Positions 1 to 6,792 are shown, counted from the stretch's first letter. The stretch is 8,805 nucleotides of DNA from a bacterium (GCA_004299495.1 SCPY01000171.1:1-8805); one strand, 5' to 3'. The notes: generated by a model not told the origin, from the letters alone. Numbers and translations: made by a program.

Positions 1-680
1 AGGCCCTAGCTTTTTTTGAGGATAAATACGCCTCTAAGGTGCGGCTGGTAGATATCGGTGGATACTCTAAAGAATTATGCGGCGGCACCCACCTGGCAAA
101 TTCTTCTTCTCTGGGATTGTTTAAAATAGTTTCCGAGGGCTCAATCGCCAAGGGTATCCGCAGGATTGAGGCGCTAAGCGGCGAGCTTGCCTGGAAGAGG
201 GTAAGAGAGGACGAGGAAAAGATGTTATTCCAGCTTCAGGATAAAATGAACAGCTTGGGGCGGCTGGAAAAAGAACTCGCGCGCTTGAAGTCAGAATCTT
301 TTAGCAGCAGTGTCGGCGCGCTGGTGGAAAATTCAGAGAATCTTAACGGAACAAAGTTAATCTGCAATAAATATCCCGATGTAGAAGCGCAAGGGCTGCG
401 CAAGATAGCGGATTTATTCAAGTCTAAAGCGCCTTCTTACGCGGCTTGCCTCGCGGCATACGGGGCAAGAGGCGCGCAGGTTATCATTGGCTTTTCCGAA
501 GATTTAGTAAAGAAGGGTTTTCTGGCTAATGAGATTATTAAGCGAGTGGCGAAAGAAATTAACGGCTCCGGAGGCGGCAGGCCGCAGATGGCGCAGGCAG
601 GTTCAGGTGATGCCCAGGGCATTGACAGGGCAATAGCGGCGTTTAAAGAAATCGTCCGCGGCGCGCTGCTCAAAAAATAA
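1..680 (+). CDS. alaS: Alanyl-tRNA synthetase, C-terminal part (5' truncated by window edge)
   Basis: This is the C-terminal part of the cytoplasmic enzyme that charges tRNA-Ala and hydrolyses mischarged Ser/Gly-tRNA-Ala. The frame is open from base 3, so the start lies outside the window. The first residues (ALAFFEDKYASKVRLVDIGG) followed by SKELCGGTH are the end of the tRNA_SAD editing domain. The Cys and His of CGGTH (bases 78-92) are metal ligands of the editing site. The stretch GLFKIVSEGSIAKGIRRIEA after it is also typical of the family. A charged heptad-like helix follows (about bases 180-300, KMNSLGRLEKELARLKSE), then the DHHA1/C-Ala domain with its glycine-rich GGGRPQMAQAG motif near bases 565-605. 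The reading frame is intact to a TAA at 678-680. hisD starts 7 bases later, so the his genes probably share its transcript. Nothing is missing from the visible part; it cannot be a free-standing AlaX editor unless the unseen 5' part is short. Confidence 0.97.
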   Translation, partial: ALAFFEDKYASKVRLVDIGGYSKELCGGTHLANSSSLGLFKIVSEGSIAKGIRRIEALSGELAWKRVREDEEKMLFQLQDKMNSLGRLEKELARLKSESFSSSVGALVENSENLNGTKLICNKYPDVEAQGLRKIADLFKSKAPSYAACLAAYGARGAQVIIGFSEDLVKKGFLANEIIKRVAKEINGSGGGRPQMAQAGSGDAQGIDRAIAAFKEIVRGALLKK

Positions 681-687
681 CGGCGAT

Positions 688-1908
688 ATGAAAGTAATAA
701 GATACGGCTCAAAGGAATTGGAGAAGATTTACAACCGCACCCTTTACCGCAGCCATAAAACTGTTTCCCGGGTGGCTAAAATCCTTGATGATATCCGCCT
801 AAACGGGGACGCGGCGCTAATCCGCTATACCAAGAAATACGATAAGGCGTCTTTAAGCCCAAAACAAATTAAGGTGAGTCAGGCGGAGATAAGCGGCTCA
901 TACCAGAATATCAGCCCGGATTTTGTATCTTCTCTTAAACTGATAATTGATAATGTAACCAGGTTTTATAAGCGGCAGATTAAAAAGCCCTGGAGGATTA
1001 AAGACAAGGACGGCATAGTCCTGGGAGAGCAGTTTACCCCGTTAGATTCGGTGGGCATATACATACCCGCGGGCCAGGCGCCGCTGGTGTCCACGGTGTA
1101 TATGACAGTGCTTCCGGCAAAAATCGCCGGAGTAAAAAGGATTGCCTTAATAAGCCCTCCCAATAAATTTGGGCATATCAATCCGCATATCCTGGTGGTC
1201 GCGGATTTATTGAAGGTGGATGAAATCTACAAGGCCGGCGGCGCCCAGGCAATCGCCGCGTTTGCCTACGGAACAAAGACAATTCCCGGCGTGAATAAAA
1301 TTGTCGGACCGGGTAACGTGTATGTAACCGAGGCAAAGCGCCAGGTGTATGGTTGCGTGGATATTGATATGCTTGCCGGGCCAACGGAATTAGTGATTAT
1401 TGCCAATCGTTATTCCGATTACGGGTGTATAAAAGCCGACCTTATGGCGCAGGAAGAGCATACCGGCGGCCTGTCTATCCTGATTACCACCTCAAAGGCT
1501 CAGAGCCGGCAATTCCGCCAGGAGGCGGGAAAGGGGTATGTCATCCTGGTCAAGAACCTGCGGGAGGCGGCGGAGGTGGCAAATAAAATCGCCCCCGAGC
1601 ATCTGGAGATTCTGGTTAAGAATCCGTTTAAGATATTAAAAGACATCAGGAACGCGGGAGCGGTGTTTCTGGGCCATTACAGCCCTACGGCAGTCGGCGA
1701 TTATGTGGCAGGCCCCAGCCACGTCCTGCCGACGAGCGGAACCGCGAGATTTTTCTCAGGCTTATCTCTGGCGGATTTTGTCAAGTCCAGCCATATTATC
1801 AGTTATTCAAAGAAAGCGCTTGAGGGGATGCGCCAGCCGCTGGAAAAAATTTCTTCTATTGAGGGGTTAACTAAGCACCTGGAGTCCATTAAAATAAGGT
1901 TTGAATAG
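688..1908 (+). CDS. hisD: Histidinol dehydrogenase
   Basis: HisD performs the last two steps of histidine synthesis, oxidising L-histidinol to L-histidine with two NAD+ on a zinc site. The 406-residue protein carries the family landmarks: VGIYIPAGQAPLVSTVYMT (122-140), KAGGAQAIAAFAYGT (182-196), IVGPGNVYVTEAKR (205-218) and DMLAGPTEL (227-235). Expected zinc ligands are visible as Q255, H258, D338 and H397, and the catalytic Glu-His pair as E304-H305 in IAPEHLEIL. So it looks active. The protein is shorter than the usual ~430 residues. Most of the difference lies between H258 and E304, which are about 46 residues apart where typical members have about 64. The ATG at 688 lies 7 bases after alaS and no strong Shine-Dalgarno precedes it, suggesting translational coupling. 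hisB follows after 11 bases. Family assignment is certain from motifs; the shortening is a comparison from memory. Confidence 0.98.
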   Translation: MKVIRYGSKELEKIYNRTLYRSHKTVSRVAKILDDIRLNGDAALIRYTKKYDKASLSPKQIKVSQAEISGSYQNISPDFVSSLKLIIDNVTRFYKRQIKKPWRIKDKDGIVLGEQFTPLDSVGIYIPAGQAPLVSTVYMTVLPAKIAGVKRIALISPPNKFGHINPHILVVADLLKVDEIYKAGGAQAIAAFAYGTKTIPGVNKIVGPGNVYVTEAKRQVYGCVDIDMLAGPTELVIIANRYSDYGCIKADLMAQEEHTGGLSILITTSKAQSRQFRQEAGKGYVILVKNLREAAEVANKIAPEHLEILVKNPFKILKDIRNAGAVFLGHYSPTAVGDYVAGPSHVLPTSGTARFFSGLSLADFVKSSHIISYSKKALEGMRQPLEKISSIEGLTKHLESIKIRFE

Positions 1909-1919
1909 AGGGCCAGACA

Positions 1920-2540
1920 ATGACAAAACCAAGGAAGGCAAGCGTCAACAGAAAGACCAGGGAGACGCAAATCAGCGTAAAATTAAACATCGACGGCAAA
2001 GGTAAGGCCGGCATAAACACCGGCATAGGAATTTTAGACCATATGCTGGAATTATTCGCTTTTCACGGTTTGTTTGACCTGGAGATTTCCGCCAAAGGCG
2101 ATTTAAAAGTGGACATACACCACACTAACGAGGATATTGGTATCGTTTTGGGTGAGGCCTTTAAGCAGACATTGCAGGACAAGCGAGGAATCAAGCGATT
2201 CGGCTCTGCGTCTGTGCCGATGGAAGAGGTATTGGCTAATGTAGCGGTAGATATTAGCGGAAGAGGATTTTTAGAACTGAATGTGGAAAGTAATAAACGT
2301 ACCAATAGAACTATTTCAAGGGAGAGCCAAGGCTATAATGAGAAAGACGCGGAGCATTTTTTTGATGCCCTCGCGAAACATCTGGGAATGAACCTGAATA
2401 TAGGAGTTGGGCCTTATAATCCGGATTTGCACACCACCCTTGAGCCAATCTTTAAGGCATTGGGGCTATCTCTATGCCAGGCCACCCGGATTGAGCCGCG
2501 CAGGGTTGGCGTGCCTTCCACAAAAGGTATCATAGACTAA
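1920..2540 (+). CDS. hisB: Imidazoleglycerol-phosphate dehydratase (monofunctional HisB), with divergent metal motif
   Basis: HisB dehydrates imidazole glycerol phosphate to imidazole acetol phosphate. This 206-residue protein has only the dehydratase domain, with no fused histidinol-phosphatase. Landmarks are RKTRETQI (11-18), GIGILDHML (35-43), VDIHHTNEDIGI (64-75), a PMEEVLANVAVDISGR stretch (100-115), EHFF (145-148) and C-terminal VPSTKG (198-203). Expected di-manganese ligands H41, H67, H68, E71, H146, H171 and E175 are present. The second His of the usual HHxxE motif is Thr172 (reads HTTLE, bases 2430-2444). The segment between SGR and EHFF is about 7 residues longer than in common bacterial HisB and is Arg/Asn/Ser-rich. 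GAGGG overlapping the hisD stop (1908-1912), 7 bases before the ATG, is a reasonable ribosome site. hisH begins 4 bases after the stop. The family call is firm; whether the metal site works normally is open. Confidence 0.96.
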   Translation: MTKPRKASVNRKTRETQISVKLNIDGKGKAGINTGIGILDHMLELFAFHGLFDLEISAKGDLKVDIHHTNEDIGIVLGEAFKQTLQDKRGIKRFGSASVPMEEVLANVAVDISGRGFLELNVESNKRTNRTISRESQGYNEKDAEHFFDALAKHLGMNLNIGVGPYNPDLHTTLEPIFKALGLSLCQATRIEPRRVGVPSTKGIID

Positions 2541-2544
2541 TCCA

Positions 2545-3141
2545 ATGCTGGCGATTATTGATTACGGTATGGGGAATCTGCGCAGTGTCTCCAAGGCATT
2601 GGAGGCATCAGGCGCTAAAGAAGTAAAGGTAGTTTCTCAGCCAAAAGAAATCCTTAAAGCCGACAAGATTGTCCTTCCCGGAGTAGGGGCAATGGCTGAG
2701 GCGATTTCCGCTTTAAGAAAGCTAAATCTGATAGAGCCGATAAAGGAGAGCATTTTTCGAAAACCATTTTTGGGAATTTGCCTGGGCTTGCAGCTTCTCT
2801 TTACGGAGAGCGAAGAAGGGGGAAGGGTAAAGGGTTTGGGGATTTTTAAAGGAAAGGTGAAGCGCTTTTCCGGACGGCTCAAAGTGCCGCATATGGGATG
2901 GAACCAAATCAGAGTTAAGAGCTCTTATATTTTAAGAAATATTCCGGATAATTCTTATTTCTATTTTTGCCATTCCTATTACGTGGTTCCCGAGGATAAA
3001 TCCATTATCGCAAGCAACACAGATTATGGATTGGAATTTGTCTCATCCATCAGCAAAGATAATCTCTTTGCCTGTCAGTTTCATCCCGAAAAGAGCCAGG
3101 CGGCGGGATTAAGGTTGTTAAAAAACTTTGTAAGGCAATAA
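2545..3141 (+). CDS. hisH: Imidazole glycerol phosphate synthase, glutaminase subunit HisH
   Basis: HisH hydrolyses glutamine and channels ammonia to HisF, forming IGP and AICAR from PRFAR. It is a class I (triad) glutamine amidotransferase of 198 residues, normal length for HisH. The nucleophile elbow is GICLGLQ with Cys79; the other triad members are His180 and Glu182 in FACQFHPEKS. The N-terminal IIDYGMGNLRSV (4-15), PGVGAM (45-50), HMGWNQI (116-122) and FCHSYYV (141-147) are typical of HisH rather than TrpG/PabA or CarA. It starts 4 bases after hisB and ends one base before hisA, so translation is likely coupled. Its partner HisF is encoded downstream beyond hisA. No key residue is missing. 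Confidence 0.97.
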   Translation: MLAIIDYGMGNLRSVSKALEASGAKEVKVVSQPKEILKADKIVLPGVGAMAEAISALRKLNLIEPIKESIFRKPFLGICLGLQLLFTESEEGGRVKGLGIFKGKVKRFSGRLKVPHMGWNQIRVKSSYILRNIPDNSYFYFCHSYYVVPEDKSIIASNTDYGLEFVSSISKDNLFACQFHPEKSQAAGLRLLKNFVRQ

Positions 3142-3142
3142 G

Positions 3143-3886
3143 ATGATTATAATTCCTGCGATTGACCTGAAAGACGGAAAAGCGGTAAGGTACAGAAAAG
3201 GAAAGTACGAGAAAAAGGTTTATTCTTCTAATCCGGTTGAGGCCGCGCTGGAGTGGCAAAGGCAGGGCGCTCAGTTTCTGCACCTGGTGGATTTAGACGG
3301 CGCCTTTACCGGCAAACAAAAGAACCTTAAGCTGATTGAGAAAATTACCCGTTCACTCAAGATTCCTGTTGAAGTAAGCGGCGGGGTAAGGGCGCTGGAT
3401 GTTGCCGAAAAAATCTTCAATTTTGGCGCCAAAAGGGTGATCCTGGGGACCCGGGCAATTGAGGATATTGGCTTTCTTAAGGCCTGCATTAAAAAATTCG
3501 GGGCTAAAGTTGCCTTAAGCCTGGATGCTTCCGGGAGTATGCTTGGTTTATATGGCTGGAAGAAGCAGACAGCTATCAATCTTGGGGCTTTCATAAAGAA
3601 ATTGGAGGCATTGCGCTTAAAGACGATTGTCTATACCGATAGGCAGCGCGACGGAACATTACAGGGGTTAAATATTACCGCGATCAAGAAGATGCTGAAG
3701 TCAACCTCTATTGATATGATAGTTTCCGGAGGGGTAGCGTCCTTAGATGATATAAAAAAGCTTTCGCGGCTTAAGCTTCCCAACCTAAGAGGTGTTATTG
3801 TGGGCAAGGCCTTATATGAAAAAAGATTTTCTTTAAAAGACGCGCTGGATATTTTATCTATAAAACCGCCCACTAAACATGAATAA
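3143..3886 (+). CDS. hisA: ProFAR isomerase HisA
   Basis: HisA is the (beta/alpha)8-barrel isomerase converting ProFAR to PRFAR, the substrate of HisH-HisF. The 247-residue length is usual. MIIIPAIDLKDGKAV at the N-terminus contains the catalytic Asp8; the second catalytic Asp is Asp128 in VALSLDAS. Phosphate-binding loops are VSGGVRA (78-84) with GTRAIED (102-108), and VSGGVAS (194-200) with VGKALYE (220-226). YTDRQRDGTLQGLN (164-177) is the HisA-type loop, and the GW at 138-139 also favours HisA over its close paralogue HisF. The strand usually ending DARDG reads DASGS here, a mild divergence. An AAGG at 3132-3135 lies 7 bases before the ATG, which sits one base after the hisH stop. I see no residues arguing strongly for a bifunctional PriA (HisA/TrpF). 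Confidence 0.96.
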   Translation: MIIIPAIDLKDGKAVRYRKGKYEKKVYSSNPVEAALEWQRQGAQFLHLVDLDGAFTGKQKNLKLIEKITRSLKIPVEVSGGVRALDVAEKIFNFGAKRVILGTRAIEDIGFLKACIKKFGAKVALSLDASGSMLGLYGWKKQTAINLGAFIKKLEALRLKTIVYTDRQRDGTLQGLNITAIKKMLKSTSIDMIVSGGVASLDDIKKLSRLKLPNLRGVIVGKALYEKRFSLKDALDILSIKPPTKHE

Positions 3887-3947
3887 TTATCGGCGCAGAA
3901 CCACTTCCCGCCTCGTAGGCGGGAAAGGTTTGGTTTGGGGATAGGTT
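3887..3947. other. Intergenic spacer hisA-hisF
   Basis: This is the only break of any size inside the his cluster. It contains a strong hairpin (separate entry) and then a G/T-rich stretch leading into hisF. No clear promoter is visible. The sequence GGGGAT about 6 bases before the hisF ATG is a weak candidate ribosome site. Confidence 0.8.
3899..3930 (+). repeat. Intercistronic palindrome / hairpin
   Basis: The arms TTCCCGCCT (3905-3913) and AGGCGGGAA (3917-3925) are exact reverse complements around a CGT loop, a 9-bp GC-rich stem. Flanking AACC (3899-3902) and GGTT (3927-3930) can add 4 more pairs across a small internal bulge (AC versus A). No T-run follows, so it does not look like an intrinsic terminator. 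It resembles REP-like dispersed palindromes or an mRNA-stabilising/processing hairpin. The structure is directly seen; its role is inference. Confidence 0.8.
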
Positions 3948-4703
3948 ATGTTAACCAAGAGGATAATTCCCTGCCTGGATGTGAAAGACGGGCGGGTGGT
4001 TAAAGGGGTAAGGTTTTTAGGGCTCAAAGACGCGGGAGACCCGGTAGCGATTGCCAAGCGCTATGAAAAAGAGCAGGCGGATGAGCTTGTTTTTCTGGAT
4101 ATTACCGCCAGCCACGAGAAAAGAAAGATTATTTTAGAAGTAGTTAGGGAAACCGCGGAGAATATTTTTATGCCCCTTACCGCGGGGGGAGGGGTGAGCG
4201 ATTTATCCGATGTGCGCGATTTGCTCAATGCCGGAGCGGACAAGGTTTCTATAAACAGCGCGGCAGTCAAAAATCCGGATTTGATACGCGAGGCGTCGCG
4301 CAAATACGGAAGCCAATGTATTGTGGTTGCCATAGATGCCAAGGCTGACGGCGAAAAATGGGAAGTGTATATTAACGGCGGCCGGACCCCAACCGGGTTG
4401 GATGCGGTTAAGTGGGCGATGAATGCGGAAAAATCAGGCGCCGGAGAAATCCTGCTTACCAGTATGGATTATGATGGCACAAAAAAGGGGTATGATTTGC
4501 CTCTGACCAGGGCTGTGTCAAAGGCGGTAAATATTCCCATAATCGCATCAGGCGGGGCAGGATGCCCGGAAGATTTTTACCGGGTATTAACTAAGGCAGG
4601 CGCGGACGCGGCGTTAGCCGCGTCTCTGTTTCATTATCAAGAATTGACCATTAAGGAAGTTAAGAATTATCTTAAAAAAAGAAAGGTTGCGTTGAGATGC
4701 TGA
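3948..4703 (+). CDS. hisF: Imidazole glycerol phosphate synthase, cyclase subunit HisF
   Basis: HisF is the (beta/alpha)8-barrel cyclase that uses ammonia from HisH to convert PRFAR to IGP and AICAR. The 251-residue length is standard. MLTKRIIPCLDVKDGRVVKG holds catalytic Asp11; the second catalytic Asp is Asp130 in VVAIDAKADG. Arg5 is at the position known for the ammonia gate. Further family motifs are LTAGGGVSDLSDV (77-89), KVSINSAAV (99-107), NGGRTPTGLDAV (143-154), LLTSMDYDGTKKGYDL (169-184) and IASGGAG (199-205). It is separated from hisH by hisA and from hisA by a hairpin-containing spacer. Its last 7 bases overlap the start of hisI (ATGCTGA), a typical coupling arrangement. No defect is visible. 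Confidence 0.98.
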   Translation: MLTKRIIPCLDVKDGRVVKGVRFLGLKDAGDPVAIAKRYEKEQADELVFLDITASHEKRKIILEVVRETAENIFMPLTAGGGVSDLSDVRDLLNAGADKVSINSAAVKNPDLIREASRKYGSQCIVVAIDAKADGEKWEVYINGGRTPTGLDAVKWAMNAEKSGAGEILLTSMDYDGTKKGYDLPLTRAVSKAVNIPIIASGGAGCPEDFYRVLTKAGADAALAASLFHYQELTIKEVKNYLKKRKVALRC

Positions 4704-5029
4704 ACTTAAAGAAGCTTAGTTTAAAATTTGATAAAAACAGATTGATCCCCGCGATTATTCAGGATTATAAAAATAGCGAAGTACTGATGCTGGCGTATAT
4801 GAATGAGCAGTCTCTAAAGCGCACCATAAAATCAGGAAAGACCTGTTTCTGGTCGCGCTCCAGGAAAGAGTATTGGGTCAAAGGAGAAACCTCGGGCCAT
4901 TTTCAGTTTGTAAAAAGCATCAGCTATGATTGCGACGCGGATGCCTTATTAATCAAGGTGCGCCAGGTGGGCGCGGCCTGTCATACCGGCAACAGGTCAT
5001 GTTTTTTTAGAAAATTTGGTAAATCATAA
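4697..5029 (+). CDS. hisI: Phosphoribosyl-AMP cyclohydrolase (monofunctional HisI)
   Basis: HisI hydrolytically opens the adenine ring of PR-AMP to give ProFAR, the substrate of HisA. The 110-residue protein contains only the cyclohydrolase domain, with no fused HisE pyrophosphohydrolase. Landmarks are VLMLAYMNEQSL (29-40), FWSRSRKEYWVKGETSGHFQ (51-70), YDCDADALLIKV (77-88) and GAACHTGNRSCFF (92-104). The family's zinc cysteines are visible as Cys79, Cys95 and Cys102, with the magnesium-type Asp cluster at 78, 80 and 82. His68 replaces the more usual Asn in the TSGN segment, probably tolerated. The start overlaps hisF by 7 bases and the stop directly abuts the trpE ATG. Confidence 0.97.
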   Translation: MLNLKKLSLKFDKNRLIPAIIQDYKNSEVLMLAYMNEQSLKRTIKSGKTCFWSRSRKEYWVKGETSGHFQFVKSISYDCDADALLIKVRQVGAACHTGNRSCFFRKFGKS

Positions 5030-6505
5030 ATGTTTTTTCCCTCAAAACAGGAATTCATAAAATTATCCGGGAAGGGCAATCTTATCCCGGTTTGTAAAGA
5101 GATTTCCGGAGATTTGGAGACACCGGTATCCGCGTTCTTGAAGCTTTCCGCGAAAAGCGACTACAGCTATCTTTTGGAATCTGTGGAAGGGCAGGAAAAA
5201 ATTGCCAGGTTTTCCTTTTTGGCTTACGAGCCAATGCGGGTGATAGTGATAAAAGGAAAAAGATTGGAGATTCTTTACCGGGGCGCGGGAGGGCGATTTG
5301 AGGATGTGAAATTTATTGACTCTGAAGACCCGTTTCAGGCCATAAAAGAAATCATGTCCGCGTTCACAGCGGTTAAGATTGAGGGTTTCCCTAAGTTTTG
5401 CGGAGGGCTCGTCGGATATATCGGTTATGGCATGGTGCGTTTTTTTGAGGATGTCCCGGAAAAAAATCCCGATACCCCGGGTATAGCGGACTCCATATTC
5501 TTGCTGAGCGACACTCTGCTCGTGTTTGATCATCTCAAACACAGGGTAAAAATTATTTCCTGCGCTTACCTGAAGGATAAGAGCCCGGCGGCTATCCTTA
5601 AGGCCTATAATAAATCCACGCGGCGGATTGATGAGATCATCAAAGCGCTAAAAGAGCCGGCCCGGGAAGCGGGCGCGCGGAAAGGAAAAAAACTTGAAGT
5701 TTCATTTGCCACAAAAAGAAGGGCCTTTTTGGATATGGTGCGAAGGGCAAAGGAATATATCAGGAAGGGCGACATTATCCAGGTGGTGCTTTCGCAGGTC
5801 TTAACCGCCAGGAGCGCGGACGCCCCTTTCAATATTTACCGGAAATTAAGGAGCCTTAATCCTTCGGCATATATGTTTTACCTGAAATTGAAAGATTTGC
5901 ATCTGATTGGCTCTTCGCCGGAAATGCTGGTCCGCTGTGAAGACGGCCTGGTTACTACCAGGCCCATTGCCGGAACCCGCCCCAGGGGATCCGGAGACGA
6001 AGAGGATAAAAGATTAGAGAGGGAGCTGCTTGCCGATAAGAAGGAAAGGGCGGAGCATATTATGCTGGTTGATTTAGGCAGGAACGACTTAGGCAGGGTC
6101 TGCAGGTTTGGCTCTGTGAAGGTGCTTGAGTTTATGCGTATTGAGAGATATTCCCATGTGATGCATATTGTCAGCGAGGTCCAGGGAAGATTGAGGCGGG
6201 GTAAAGATGTTTATGATGTCCTGAGGGCCTGTTTTCCCGCCGGGACGGTTACGGGAAGCCCGAAGGTCAGGGCAATGGAAATTATAGATGAGCTGGAAAG
6301 CTCATCCCGCGGCCCGTACGCGGGAGCGGTGGGTTATTTCAGCTTCTCCGGCAATCTGGACACCTGCATTACCATCCGCACGATTGTGGTTAATAAGGGC
6401 ATTGCCTATGTCCAGGCAGGAGCGGGGATAGTCGCGGATTCTCTCGCGGAAAGTGAATACCAGGAAACGCTTAATAAAGCAAAAGCGCAGTTAGAGGCAT
6501 TGTAA
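5030..6505 (+). CDS. trpE: Anthranilate synthase component I
   Basis: TrpE makes anthranilate from chorismate, the first committed step of tryptophan synthesis, using ammonia delivered by TrpG. The 491-residue protein has the N-terminal Anth_synt_I_N domain (about 20-175) with the LLESVEG tryptophan-site motif (48-54). The chorismate-binding domain follows (about 230-490). It includes GDIIQVVLSQ (247-256), NPSAYMFYL (277-285), GSSPEMLV (294-301), PIAGTRPRG (312-320), LVDLGRNDLGRV (346-357), the GTVTGSPKVRAMEII stretch (405-419) and VQAGAGIVADS (461-471). Ala in PIAGT, where aminodeoxychorismate synthase has Lys, supports TrpE over PabB. LLES plus NPSAYMFY suggests Trp feedback inhibition. The ATG abuts the hisI stop without a Shine-Dalgarno, so translation probably depends on coupling. 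No trpG or other trp gene is in the window. Confidence 0.97.
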   Translation: MFFPSKQEFIKLSGKGNLIPVCKEISGDLETPVSAFLKLSAKSDYSYLLESVEGQEKIARFSFLAYEPMRVIVIKGKRLEILYRGAGGRFEDVKFIDSEDPFQAIKEIMSAFTAVKIEGFPKFCGGLVGYIGYGMVRFFEDVPEKNPDTPGIADSIFLLSDTLLVFDHLKHRVKIISCAYLKDKSPAAILKAYNKSTRRIDEIIKALKEPAREAGARKGKKLEVSFATKRRAFLDMVRRAKEYIRKGDIIQVVLSQVLTARSADAPFNIYRKLRSLNPSAYMFYLKLKDLHLIGSSPEMLVRCEDGLVTTRPIAGTRPRGSGDEEDKRLERELLADKKERAEHIMLVDLGRNDLGRVCRFGSVKVLEFMRIERYSHVMHIVSEVQGRLRRGKDVYDVLRACFPAGTVTGSPKVRAMEIIDELESSSRGPYAGAVGYFSFSGNLDTCITIRTIVVNKGIAYVQAGAGIVADSLAESEYQETLNKAKAQLEAL

Positions 6506-6507
6506 AA

Positions 6508-6513
6508 AGGAGG
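6508..6513 (+). promoter_or_regulatory. Strong Shine-Dalgarno of rpsP
   Basis: AGGAGG sits 4 bases before the rpsP ATG and just after the trpE stop codon (6503-6505). This perfect core fixes the rpsP start at 6518 and contrasts with the weak sites upstream. Confidence 0.9.
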
Positions 6514-6517
6514 AAAA

Positions 6518-6766
6518 ATGGCAGTTGCGGTGAGGTTGCGTAAGATTGGAAAAGCGGCAAAAAACAGATATTACTTTAAGGTTGGGGTGATTGATGAGCA
6601 GAAAAGCCGGGACGGCAGGATACTGGAAGATATCGGCATATATGAACCGGCAAAAAAAGACAATAACTTCAAAATAAACAAAGAACGTTTTGATTACTGG
6701 AAATCAAAAGGCGCGGTTATATCTGACACCGTCAAGAGCCTGATTAAAAAAACAGCCGGTAAATAA
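6518..6766 (+). CDS. rpsP: 30S ribosomal protein S16
   Basis: S16 is a small-subunit protein that binds 16S rRNA early in 30S assembly. At 82 residues it is of normal length. Diagnostic stretches are AVRLRKIGK (4-12), the YYFKVGVID strand (18-26), KSRDGRILEDIGIYEP (29-44), and ERFDYWKSKGAVISDTVKSLIKK (56-78). It follows trpE by 12 bases with a strong ribosome site, as expected for a highly translated gene. In many bacteria rpsP is followed by rimM, trmD and rplS; here it is followed by yajC instead. The basic C-terminus ends with a TAA at 6764-6766. Confidence 0.96.
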   Translation: MAVAVRLRKIGKAAKNRYYFKVGVIDEQKSRDGRILEDIGIYEPAKKDNNFKINKERFDYWKSKGAVISDTVKSLIKKTAGK

Positions 6767-6792
6767 TAGGATGCGCCCGTAGCCCTAATCTA

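Noticed and set aside
622..649. Possible sigma-70 promoter for hisD: TTGACA at 622-627 and TAAAGA at 644-649
   Set aside because: The -35 is perfect and the spacing is 16, but the -10 matches only 3 of 6 and both boxes lie in conserved AlaS codons. Chance is the simpler explanation.
437..712. Antisense open frame of 91 codons across the alaS-hisD junction
   Set aside because: It overlaps the conserved AlaS C-terminal domain and the hisD start on the other strand, and its composition reads as a complement of alaS codons.
2545..3141. HisH as a shared amidotransferase also serving TrpE
   Set aside because: The HisH-specific stretches HMGWN and CHSYYV are present, and its normal partner HisF is encoded nearby. 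Nothing in the sequence suggests a TrpE interface.
3143..3886. HisA as bifunctional PriA (HisA plus TrpF), given the adjacent trpE
   Set aside because: The motifs fit ordinary HisA and I see no clear PriA-specific residue set. The trpE link alone is too weak.
3899..3930. Hairpin after hisA as a Rho-independent terminator
   Set aside because: The stem is strong, but AGGTTTGGTTTGGGG follows instead of a T-run, and the pathway partner gene hisF begins about 20 bases later.
5063..5542. Open antisense frame of 159 codons opposite trpE
   Set aside because: It lies wholly opposite the conserved N-terminal domain of trpE, has no recognisable motif and no ribosome site. It is a shadow frame of a real gene.
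5030..6505. PabB (aminodeoxychorismate synthase) instead of TrpE
   Set aside because: The active-site motif reads PIAGT rather than PIKGT, and the LLES tryptophan-binding motif is present in the N-terminal domain.
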